Origin: Candidatus Paceibacter sp.
GTDB lineage: Bacteria > Patescibacteriota > Patescibacteriia > SG8-24 > DYFX01
Assembly (NCBI GenBank): GCA_020724945.1
Contig: DYFX01000017.1
Location: forward strand, 1 to 18,092
Length of the DNA stretch: 18,092 bases
Reading direction: 5' to 3'
Made by a program: the position numbers and the translations under genes. The notes under the pieces are model-generated. The model was not told where the DNA came from. It did no database searches and saw only the letters and a program-made list of their open reading frames with translations. Shown here one piece after another: positions 9,024 to 14,678 of the stretch (the stretch's first letter is position 1; each line of letters begins with the position of its first letter).

Positions 9024-9052
9024 TTGACAGACGCGCGGAAATGCGGTAGGTT
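9024..9052 (+). promoter_or_regulatory. Promoter of the 9102 gene
   Basis: TTGACA (9024-9029), a 17-base spacer and TAGGTT (9047-9052). It begins two bases after the T-tract of the preceding terminator. Confidence 0.75.
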
Positions 9053-9101
9053 GCGTCGTTCGCATCGTTCATTCCCCTACCTGAACCAAGGAGGACGCGC
9101 C

Positions 9102-10025
9102 ATGCGCGACCGAGAGAAGTTCACGCTCGACCCGACCTACAAGGCGCTCTACGAGCGGACGCAGACCCTGTTCGGCGACCGAGGCTGGCAGAGCCTGCCG
9201 CCGACGCTCGACGGCATCGGCCCGATCCGCCGCCTCGACCTCGCCCGCAACGAGGGCGAGAAGCGTACCGGCGCCATCCGCGTCTTCGCCGACCTGCCGC
9301 CCGGCGAAAAGGGGCCGCGGTTCCTGGAGCTGCTGTTCCATCCGCTCGACGGCCGCGTCGACTGGTGGTTCCACCATCGCGGCGGTTCCGCCGGCAGCAC
9401 GCACACGCGGGCGACGGAGCTCGCGTGGCCGTACTACCTGCCGATGCAGCTCGCGCTCTATCGCGTCGCCGAACTGCTCGCCGAAGAGACGGTCGAGCTC
9501 GGCGGCTTCGCCTCGTGGGAGATCCGGCGGTTCCTCGCCGGATGCCCCGAAGGCGCCGGCTACCCGAACCTCTCGCTCACGGCGGCGAAGTCGCTCGTGA
9601 AGTACCGCAAGGCGTCCATCGCCTCCATGGCGCCGCTCCAGATGGAGGAGGCTGCCTGGTACGCGGTCAGCCGCCAGCGGCCGTATCACGAGACGCCGGA
9701 GGAGACGCTCGAGTTCTTCGTCGGGCGCGCCCGATACGCCGGCAGCGACCGCTGGTATCTCGATGAGGAAGACGACCTCCACCTCGAGATCGCGCGCAAG
9801 GGGCGCGCCTCCGCCACGCTCGAATGGAGCTGGAATGTGGTCAGCGTCGATGCCGACCGCCAGGCCGGCTACGCGAAGGACGGTCTGCCGAAGTTCCTCG
9901 ACGAGGGGCGTGGCTCCTGGGTCTTCAAGCTCGACCGCCGCTTCGCCGAGAACCTCAAGACCTTCGCCACCGCGAAGTTCGCGGAGGCCTCCTCCGCCGT
10001 CGTCCGGACCCTGCTCGCTCCGTGA
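9102..10025 (+). CDS. Hypothetical protein (307 aa)
   Basis: This 307-residue protein has no signal peptide and is of a type I do not recognise. The ATG has an AAGGAGG site (9088-9094) at a spacing of 7. Visible parts are a helical start (LDPTYKALYERTQTLFGDRG), a beta-rich segment (RFLELLFHPLDGRVDWWFHH) and a central helical region with ATELAWPYYLPMQLALYRVAE. The C-terminal half alternates Trp/Tyr-rich strands (DRWYLDEEDDLHLEI, SATLEWSWNVVSV) and ends in the helix KTFATAKFAEAS. The high Trp, Tyr and His content suggests a compact globular domain. It is transcribed alone, from a good promoter to a terminator on its stop codon. Confidence 0.85.
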   Translation: MRDREKFTLDPTYKALYERTQTLFGDRGWQSLPPTLDGIGPIRRLDLARNEGEKRTGAIRVFADLPPGEKGPRFLELLFHPLDGRVDWWFHHRGGSAGSTHTRATELAWPYYLPMQLALYRVAELLAEETVELGGFASWEIRRFLAGCPEGAGYPNLSLTAAKSLVKYRKASIASMAPLQMEEAAWYAVSRQRPYHETPEETLEFFVGRARYAGSDRWYLDEEDDLHLEIARKGRASATLEWSWNVVSVDADRQAGYAKDGLPKFLDEGRGSWVFKLDRRFAENLKTFATAKFAEASSAVVRTLLAP

Positions 10026-10038
10026 GCCGGGTCTTTTT
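10007..10038 (+). terminator. Intrinsic terminator overlapping the stop of the 9102 gene
   Basis: GACCC-T-GCTC-loop-GAGC-C-GGGTC followed by TTTTTCTTTT. The TGA (10023-10025) lies at the end of the loop. Confidence 0.8.
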
Positions 10039-10068
10039 CTTTTCGCGCGCGACCGCTAGGCTGGAGGC

Positions 10069-10539
10069 ATGTACCGCCTGACCGTCATCGCCGTCGGTTC
10101 GCTCAAGGAATCCTTCTGGAAGGACGCGATTTCGGAATACGCCAAGCGGCTGTCGCCGTCGGCCAAGATGCGCGTCATCGAGGTCGCCGAGACGCCGTTC
10201 AAGTCGGCGGCGGAAGCGGCGGCGGTGATGCGCGCGGAGGCGGAGACGCTCAAGAAGAAGGTCCCCGACGGCGCGTATGTCATCGCGCTCGACAAGGGCG
10301 GCAAGAAGCCGTCGTCGGAAGAGTTCGCCGCCTGGATCGCGCGCGAGGGCGAAGGCGGGCGCGAGATCGTCTTCGCGATCGGCGGTCCGCTCGGGCTCGA
10401 CCCGAAGTTCGTCGCGGGATGCCACGCGGCGCTCTCGCTCTCGAGCCTGACCTTCACCCATGGCGAAGCGCGCGCCGTCCTCTTCGAACAGATCTACCGC
10501 GCGATGACGATCCTCGGCGGGAAGACCTATCATTATTGA
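10069..10539 (+). CDS. rlmH: 23S rRNA (pseudouridine1915-N3)-methyltransferase RlmH
   Basis: RlmH is a SPOUT-class methyltransferase that methylates N3 of pseudouridine 1915 (E. coli numbering) in helix 69 of 23S rRNA on the assembled ribosome. The 156-residue length fits the family. Diagnostic motifs are LDKGGKKPSSEEFA (residues ~74-87), FAIGGPLGL at the SAM knot, and the C-terminal LTFTHGEARAVLFEQIYRA with the ending GGKTYHY. The start is ATG 10069; GGAGG sits only one base before it, too close for a normal site. A TAGGCT box 6 bases upstream suggests a leaderless transcript. It is the only gene of its unit and converges with the purine operon. The helix 69 substrate is encoded at about 4626-4644 in this window. 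Confidence 0.97.
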   Translation: MYRLTVIAVGSLKESFWKDAISEYAKRLSPSAKMRVIEVAETPFKSAAEAAAVMRAEAETLKKKVPDGAYVIALDKGGKKPSSEEFAAWIAREGEGGREIVFAIGGPLGLDPKFVAGCHAALSLSSLTFTHGEARAVLFEQIYRAMTILGGKTYHY

Positions 10540-10569
10540 GGCGAACGGGGACGATCCCCGCACGGGACG

Positions 10570-10597
10570 AAAAAAGCCCCGCGGAGATGCGGGGCTT
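10570..10597 (-). terminator. Intrinsic terminator of the purine salvage operon
   Basis: AAGCCCCGC-loop-GCGGGGCTT followed by T on the minus strand. The TAA stop (10596-10598) overlaps the base of the stem. A separate hairpin on the plus strand, CGGGG-ACGAT-CCCCG (10546-10560), follows rlmH but lacks a T-tract. Confidence 0.88.
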
Positions 10598-11150
10598 AGG
10601 CGTCGTGGAGGTAGACCGGGAAGTGGTGGAGGGCGATGACATCGTCGCGCTTCTCGCCCTCGGTGCCGATGGCCATGAGGGCGGTCGCGCGGACGCCGGC
10701 GAGCTCCAGCAGGGCCTGCATGGCCTTGATGGTGCCGCCGGAGGAGATGACATCGTCGACGATCACCGCCTTGCGTCCGCGGACGAGCTCGACATCGTCG
10801 GCGTCCAGGAAGAAGGCGTGGCGCTTCTGGGTCGTGATGCTGACGGCCGGCGTCTCGAGCACCGGCTCCTTCATGTAGGACTTCCGCTCCTTGCGGGCGA
10901 GCACGGCCGGGAGGCCGGTCTCGCGCTGGAGGACATGCAGGAGCGTCTGCGCCTTGCCGTCGGGCATCACGAGCACCTCGGCGTCGTAGGGCATCCGGTG
11001 GAAGAGCGCCTTGCCGGCGGCCTCGGTGAACTCGGCGTCGGTGGCGATCTTGAGGACCGCGATCGAGACGCCGGGGACGACCTCGACGATCGGCAGATCG
11101 CGGTAGAGGCCTTCGAGATGCAGGGGGTAGGTCTTCGGGATCTGCTTCAT
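10596..11150 (-). CDS. apt: Adenine phosphoribosyltransferase-like purine PRTase
   Basis: This 184-residue type I phosphoribosyltransferase should make AMP, or a related purine nucleotide, from the base and PRPP. The PRPP loop VIVDDVISSGGT is at residues 129-140, and the N-terminal RDLPIVEVVPGVSIAVLKI resembles Apt-like proteins. A PPi-loop region, LVMPDGKAQTLLHVLQ, lies near residues 60-75. The start ATG overlaps the TGA of the upstream gene by four bases (ATGA), with GGAG 7 bases before it. It is the last gene of an operon with PRPP synthetase, which supplies its substrate. Base specificity cannot be read from the sequence: xanthine or hypoxanthine is possible. Confidence 0.85.
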   Translation of the reverse strand: MKQIPKTYPLHLEGLYRDLPIVEVVPGVSIAVLKIATDAEFTEAAGKALFHRMPYDAEVLVMPDGKAQTLLHVLQRETGLPAVLARKERKSYMKEPVLETPAVSITTQKRHAFFLDADDVELVRGRKAVIVDDVISSGGTIKAMQALLELAGVRATALMAIGTEGEKRDDVIALHHFPVYLHDA

Positions 11151-11671
11151 CGCGCTTCTCCTTCTTCGGTGCGGGTGGCGGCAAGCAAGGCTTCCTTCAA
11201 GGCTTCGATCAAGAGCGTCTTGCGGTCGGTCGTGCCGCCCGACCAGACGCGGTGCGGGTCGGCGGGATCGCAGCCGCTGCGCGCGGCTTCGAGCGCGCCG
11301 GCGGTCGCGTTCCGTCCGGAGACGAACGAGGCGTGGACGAGCTCTTCGGGGACCGCGACGGCGGACGATGCGCGGGAGAACCGCCGTCCGTCCGGCGCGA
11401 CGACCGCGACATACGCGATGTCGCAGGTGCGCGCGCCGTCCGGCACGAGACCGTTCTCGATGCCGACGGCGTAGGCGCCGGGATGCGCCGCGCGCGCCCC
11501 GTCGGCGCCCCGGAACGCTCCGAAGAGCGTCTCGAGGCGGCCGTAGGGCTGGGGCGGGACATCGGAGCGCGCCGCGCAGGCGACGATCTCCGCGTCGATG
11601 CCGAGCGCGAGGGCGGCCTCGCGGACGGCCAGGAACTTGAGCGGGCTCTCGGAACCGACGGCGATCTTCAC
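11147..11671 (-). CDS. yjjX: Inosine/xanthosine triphosphatase, YjjX (DUF84) family
   Basis: This 174-residue protein matches the YjjX house-cleaning family, which removes ITP and XTP formed by purine deamination. Motifs are MKIAVGSESPLKFLAVREA at the N-terminus (phosphate-binding loop and helix), ARAAHPGAYAVGIENGL in the middle and RVWSGGTTDRKTLL near the C-terminus. The start is GTG (11669-11671), with an AGGAGG site (11677-11682) at a spacing of 5 that overlaps the stop of the PRPP synthetase gene. Its own stop overlaps the ATG of apt. Its place between PRPP synthesis and purine salvage fits removal of aberrant purines. The activity is inferred from the family. Confidence 0.9.
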   Translation of the reverse strand: MKIAVGSESPLKFLAVREAALALGIDAEIVACAARSDVPPQPYGRLETLFGAFRGADGARAAHPGAYAVGIENGLVPDGARTCDIAYVAVVAPDGRRFSRASSAVAVPEELVHASFVSGRNATAGALEAARSGCDPADPHRVWSGGTTDRKTLLIEALKEALLAATRTEEGEAR

Positions 11672-11681
11672 GGCGTCCTCC

Positions 11682-12638
11682 TCATTGGCGGATGGCGTTC
11701 ACGATGGAGTCGACGAGGGTCAGCACCCGGAACCTGGGGTCGTCGCTCACGGCCTTGGCGGTCTCGGGGCAGGAGTCGGTGATCAGCACCGTGCGGAACA
11801 CGGAGCCGTCGAACTTCTTCCAGTTCCCGTTCTCGAGCACGCCGTGGGTGACATAGGCGTCGACCGTGGACGCGCCGGCGTCGCGGACGGCCTGGCCGCA
11901 CGCGAGGAGGGTGCCTCCCGAGTGGACGAGGTCGTCGATCACGACGGCGTAGCGATCCTGCACATCGCCCTCGGAGAGGACGACCTTGCGCTCGTCGCCG
12001 ACGCGCTCCTTGCGGCAGACCGCGACGGTGAAGCCGAGCTTCTTCTGCGCCTTGGTGAAGGCGTCCATCTTGCCGAAGCGCTTCTTGGCGCCGTCGTCGG
12101 GGAAGACGATCGTCAGGTTCCCGGCGGCCTTGGCGCCGCGCGAGCCCAGCCAGGTGAAGAGCTGCTTGAGGCCGGTCTTGAAGCGCGGCGCGACATTGTC
12201 GCCGAAGAAGCCCTTGATCGGCAGCGCGTGGATGTCCCAGATGTAGACCGGGATCGGTCCGGGTCCGGCCGCCGGCAGCGACGAGAGCATCATGGCGAGC
12301 GACTCGGCGGTGGCCACCTGGCCCTCGTGATCGCTGCGCTCCATGGTGCCCGTCGGGAAGTAGGGCAGCAGGATGCGGAAGCTCTTGGGCTTCAGGCGCG
12401 CGACATGGCGCATGAGGCTCCACTGCTCGAAGATGACCGCGGGGTCATCGAAGCAGGCGAGGAAGCTGACATCGTGCCGGACGAGCCGGTCGACATCGTG
12501 GAGCATCAGGTCCGGGAAGCGGTCGGGGAACCGCTTCCAGTCCAGGCCGCCACGGTGGATGTCCGAGTTGCGGCGGACGATGTCGTCGGCGAGGTCGTCC
12601 ATCTGCGGGCAGGCGAGGAGGATGCGCGTCTCCGGCAT
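11682..12638 (-). CDS. prs: Ribose-phosphate pyrophosphokinase, plant-like class II
   Basis: This 318-residue enzyme makes PRPP from ribose-5-phosphate and ATP. The PRPP-binding loop is VVIDDLVHSGGT (residues 232-243), with a divalent-metal motif WDIHAL (134-139) and a catalytic loop CRKERVGD (208-215). Several stretches resemble plant class II (phosphate-independent) synthetases more than the usual bacterial class I: PYFPTGTMER, EGQVATAESLA, FFGDNVAPRF, AYVTHGVL and LITDSCPETAKA. The usual class I signatures near the N-terminus are absent. The start ATG (12636-12638) has AAAGGA (12645-12650) at a spacing of 6; an in-frame ATG upstream at 12719 falls beside the promoter and was rejected. It is the first gene of the operon with yjjX and apt. 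Confidence 0.92.
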   Translation of the reverse strand: MPETRILLACPQMDDLADDIVRRNSDIHRGGLDWKRFPDRFPDLMLHDVDRLVRHDVSFLACFDDPAVIFEQWSLMRHVARLKPKSFRILLPYFPTGTMERSDHEGQVATAESLAMMLSSLPAAGPGPIPVYIWDIHALPIKGFFGDNVAPRFKTGLKQLFTWLGSRGAKAAGNLTIVFPDDGAKKRFGKMDAFTKAQKKLGFTVAVCRKERVGDERKVVLSEGDVQDRYAVVIDDLVHSGGTLLACGQAVRDAGASTVDAYVTHGVLENGNWKKFDGSVFRTVLITDSCPETAKAVSDDPRFRVLTLVDSIVNAIRQ

Positions 12639-12709
12639 GTCGTATCCTTTCGTTGGAAGGTGCGCGCGGAGCGGAAGCTCCGCGGTCGAACGGTGGCGCG
12701 CGACCGGGC

Positions 12710-12738
12710 ATTCAAGCACCGGTCATGCGGCGTGTCAA
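12710..12738 (-). promoter_or_regulatory. Promoter of the prs-yjjX-apt operon
   Basis: TTGACA (12733-12738), a 17-base spacer and TTGAAT (12710-12715) on the minus strand. The leader to the prs ATG would be about 65 bases; I see no known riboswitch in it. Confidence 0.72.
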
Positions 12739-12821
12739 GGCGTCCGGGGCGGGTCTTCACCGCCGTCCGCGGACGCATGAGACGCGCTGACGACGAGGCG
12801 CCTCATCGAGGCGCGCCATCG

Positions 12822-12844
12822 AAAAAACCGCCTACTCGAGGCGG
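12822..12844 (-). terminator. Intrinsic terminator of the HExxH protein gene
   Basis: CCGCCT-loop-AGGCGG followed by six T on the minus strand; the TAG stop (12832-12834) overlaps the 3' arm. A second hairpin, GCGCCTC-loop-GAGGCGC (12799-12815), lies just beyond without a T-tract. Confidence 0.85.
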
Positions 12845-13206
12845 CGGTGCAGGATGATGATGAAGGCGCGGGCCTGGCGCGGGGTCAGGTGGCGCCGCAC
12901 GAGCTTCTCGAGTTCCAGGACGCGCGTTTCCGAAGCGTCCGGCAGCATGGCGTGCAGGCACTCATGGATGAGCACCGCGAAGAGATCGGCGAACATCTGA
13001 TCGAGCGCGAGCAGGTGCCGCTCGGGAATCGTCGCGCCGACGAGATAATCGTCGGCCGCGAACCCGAGGCTCATCCGCGCGCGGGCGTCGGCCTCCAGCG
13101 GCATGAAGCGGATGCGCCACTGGACATTCGCCTCCATGAAGTCGATGAGGCGCCAGGCGAGCCGATGCGCCCGGCGCTTCTCGCGCGTGCGCCGGTCGTT
13201 CGGCAT
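12832..13206 (-). CDS. Small HExxH-motif protein, putative zinc-binding
   Basis: This 124-residue protein contains LIHECLHAML, an HExxH motif (His81, Glu82, His85) as in zinc metallopeptidases. A Glu ten residues or so further on (Glu93, Glu98 or Glu100) could be the third ligand. The N-terminus is basic and the segment before the motif (LLALDQMFADLFAVLI) is a helix of the kind that carries the zincin motif. At this size it would be among the smallest zincin-like proteins, possibly a metal-binding relative without protease activity. There is no signal peptide. The ATG has an AAGGAGG site (13212-13218) at a spacing of 5. It lies between tRNA-Leu and the purine operon, each separately terminated. 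Motif certain, function inferred. Confidence 0.75.
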   Translation of the reverse strand: MPNDRRTREKRRAHRLAWRLIDFMEANVQWRIRFMPLEADARARMSLGFAADDYLVGATIPERHLLALDQMFADLFAVLIHECLHAMLPDASETRVLELEKLVRRHLTPRQARAFIIILHRRLE

Positions 13207-13242
13207 GGCGGCCTCCTTTCAAGGGACCTCCACCAGCGTAAC

Positions 13243-13263
13243 AAAAAACGCCCGGGAAGGGCA
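13243..13263 (-). terminator. Weak terminator after tRNA-Leu
   Basis: A short stem TGCCC-TTCCC-GGGCG followed by six T on the minus strand, two bases past the tRNA CCA. The stem is short, so read-through into the HExxH gene is possible; that gene has no clear promoter of its own. Confidence 0.6.
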
Positions 13264-13264
13264 C

Positions 13265-13350
13265 TGGTGCCGTGAAGAGGACTTGAACCTCTACGGGGTT
13301 TCCCCCACCGGCTCCTAAGGCCGGCGCGTCTGCCATTTCGCCACCACGGC
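13265..13350 (-). tRNA. tRNA-Leu (anticodon TAG), CCA encoded
   Basis: The 86-base minus-strand segment folds as a class II tRNA. The acceptor stem is GCCGTGG with TCACGGC, the anticodon stem CCGGC/GCCGG carries loop CTTAGGA, the variable arm is TGGGGGAAACCCC, and the T arm is GAGGTTCAAGTCCTC. The 3' end reads A-CCA in the DNA. Anticodon TAG reads CTA-type leucine codons. Confidence 0.96.
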
Positions 13351-13360
13351 TCGTGCCGCC

Positions 13361-13389
13361 AGCGTACGGCATCCCGTGCGGCTCCGCAA
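13361..13389 (-). promoter_or_regulatory. tRNA-Leu promoter, abutting the upstream terminator
   Basis: TTGCGG (13384-13389), a 17-base spacer and TACGCT (13361-13366) on the minus strand, in the context TTTTTCATTTGCGG. The transcript would begin a few bases before the mature tRNA. Confidence 0.65.
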
Positions 13390-13392
13390 ATG

Positions 13393-13414
13393 AAAAATGC
13401 CCCGGAGAGGGCAT
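13393..13414 (-). terminator. Intrinsic terminator of the zinc-ribbon protein gene
   Basis: ATGCCC-loop-GGGCAT and T-tract on the minus strand, starting three bases past the TGA stop. Confidence 0.8.
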
Positions 13415-13417
13415 GCG

Positions 13418-13984
13418 TCAGGCGGCGACTTCGTCGTCCGCGACCTCGATCTCGATCTCGACGATGCGGCCCTGCATCAGGCAGGAGATGCAGCCGGCGT
13501 CGCCGTCCTCGCGCCGCATGAAAGGGCGATAGCCGCCGCAGGGTCCGCAGATGCCGATCGTGCAGACCGGCGGCGGAGGCGACGCGAGGTGATTGAGCCT
13601 GATCAGGGTGGAGGCGGACGGCGAGGTCCACGGCTCCTCCATCGCCTCGATGCGGGCCACATAGGCCAGCCAGGCGGCGGAGAACGCGGCCATCGCGGCC
13701 GGATCCCCGTACATCGCGGCCGTCTCGTCGTGCCCCGCCCGCACGCCGGCGTAGAGGCAGGCGAGGCAGCGGTAGCGCCCGTCGGTCCAGATGGTGAAGA
13801 GGCGCTCCTTGCGGCACGGGCCGCACGCGAGGCGCGCCATGGCCACGCCGCGGCGGCGCTGGAACCAGGTCTGCATCCTGTGCACACGGATGACCGCGGC
13901 GAGCAGGCCCGTGGATTCCGCATCTCTCTTCGCGCGCGCGGCGGAAACGAGACGGCGGATCCGATCGGCGAACGCTTTTTGCAT
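13418..13984 (-). CDS. Double zinc-ribbon hypothetical protein
   Basis: This 188-residue protein carries two separate four-Cys clusters: CGPC (Cys54, Cys57) with CLAC (Cys73, Cys76), and CGPC (Cys146, Cys149) with CISC (Cys165, Cys168). Each has the CxxC-(15)-CxxC spacing of a zinc ribbon. The N-terminal ~50 residues are basic and helical (RIRRLVSAARAKR, HRMQTWFQRRRG) and the C-terminus is acidic (VEIEIEVADDEVAA). Between the ribbons lies a helical stretch with Trp and Ala. It looks like a nucleic-acid-binding or protein-protein adaptor protein. The ATG is 13982-13984, with AGAGGT upstream at a slightly long spacing, and a good promoter lies at 14020-14048. No named family is recognised. Confidence 0.8.
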   Translation of the reverse strand: MQKAFADRIRRLVSAARAKRDAESTGLLAAVIRVHRMQTWFQRRRGVAMARLACGPCRKERLFTIWTDGRYRCLACLYAGVRAGHDETAAMYGDPAAMAAFSAAWLAYVARIEAMEEPWTSPSASTLIRLNHLASPPPPVCTIGICGPCGGYRPFMRREDGDAGCISCLMQGRIVEIEIEVADDEVAA

Positions 13985-14019
13985 CGAAGATACCTCTTTC
14001 TGGAAGGAACGATTGCGGG

Positions 14020-14048
14020 AGGGTAGCTCCGGGCCTGCAGGCTGTCAA
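14020..14048 (-). promoter_or_regulatory. Promoter of the zinc-ribbon gene
   Basis: TTGACA (14043-14048), a 17-base spacer and TACCCT (14020-14025) on the minus strand. Confidence 0.75.
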
Positions 14049-14067
14049 GCGCTTCGCCGGGCGGACG

Positions 14068-14089
14068 AAAAAAGACGGCCGGAGCCGTC
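14068..14089 (-). terminator. Intrinsic terminator of the four-helix membrane protein gene
   Basis: GACGGC-TCCG-GCCGTC followed by six T on the minus strand, 16 bases past the stop of the membrane protein gene. Confidence 0.88.
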
Positions 14090-14105
14090 GTGCGGAGATG
14101 CCGTT

Positions 14106-14561
14106 TCAGAGGTGGACGATGACGATCACGAACCCGGACGAAGCCGCCGCGAGGCCGATCAGGCCCGGTCGGATCCACGCGCGATCCTCGTCATGGCCGG
14201 TGTAGCGCGCCGCCGCGATGAACGCGGCCGCTCCGGCGGCGAGGGCGACGAGGGCGGACAGCGAGAAGAGGCAGGCGATGAGGCCGCCCAGCGCGACGGC
14301 CCCGGCTTGCGCGGCGAGGTCGCCGCAGACGGCGCGGAACCCCGAACGCCTTTCCTTCGGACCCGCGATCACCCATGCGAGCGCGGAGGAGGCGCCCGCG
14401 GCCAGGAAGATGGCGTAGCCTCCGGCCAGGGTGACGGCGGCGTCATCCTGCGCGGTGAAGAGGTATTCGAGCGATTCGAACAGCATCGCCACGAGCGCGA
14501 TGAAGGCGGTCGCCGCCCAAATGAGGACGGCCGAGGTGAACCACCAGAACTTGCTTCGCAT
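14106..14561 (-). CDS. Four-helix integral membrane protein, unknown function
   Basis: This 151-residue protein has about four membrane helices: residues ~7-28 (FTSAVLIWAATAFIALVAML), ~43-66 (AVTLAGGYAIFLAAGASSAL), ~84-113 (QAGAVALGGLIACLFSLSAL and on) and ~131-150 (RPGLIGLAAASSGFVIVIVHL). Loops carry GPKERR and ARYTGHDEDRAW. The ATG (14559-14561) has an AAAGGAG site at a spacing of 5 and a near-consensus promoter at 14589-14617. It is divergent to the lamin-tail protein gene. I do not recognise a family; the size and layout resemble small DUF-type membrane proteins. Confidence 0.82.
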   Translation of the reverse strand: MRSKFWWFTSAVLIWAATAFIALVAMLFESLEYLFTAQDDAAVTLAGGYAIFLAAGASSALAWVIAGPKERRSGFRAVCGDLAAQAGAVALGGLIACLFSLSALVALAAGAAAFIAAARYTGHDEDRAWIRPGLIGLAAASSGFVIVIVHL

Positions 14562-14588
14562 GCGGACTCCTTTGGAAGGAACGGCGCG

Positions 14589-14617
14589 ACGATACGGCGG
14601 CGCGGCCCGCGCGTCAA
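14589..14617 (-). promoter_or_regulatory. Promoter of the membrane protein gene
   Basis: TTGACG (14612-14617), a 17-base spacer and TATCGT (14589-14594) on the minus strand. Confidence 0.7.
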
Positions 14618-14621
14618 CCCC

Positions 14622-14651
14622 TTGCGTGAAAAACGCGGCCTCTGCTAGGAC
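14622..14651 (+). promoter_or_regulatory. Candidate promoter of the lamin-tail protein gene
   Basis: TTGCGT (14622-14627), an 18-base spacer and TAGGAC (14646-14651). The match is modest. The resulting 5' leader of about 18 bases has no AGGAGG-type site. Confidence 0.35.
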
Positions 14652-14678
14652 GCGGGCGCTTACTCATCACGCACTCCT

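Noticed and set aside
12781..12821. Second hairpin beyond the terminator of the HExxH gene
   Set aside because: A 7-bp stem (12799-12815) without a T-tract; it may just be a GC-rich palindrome.
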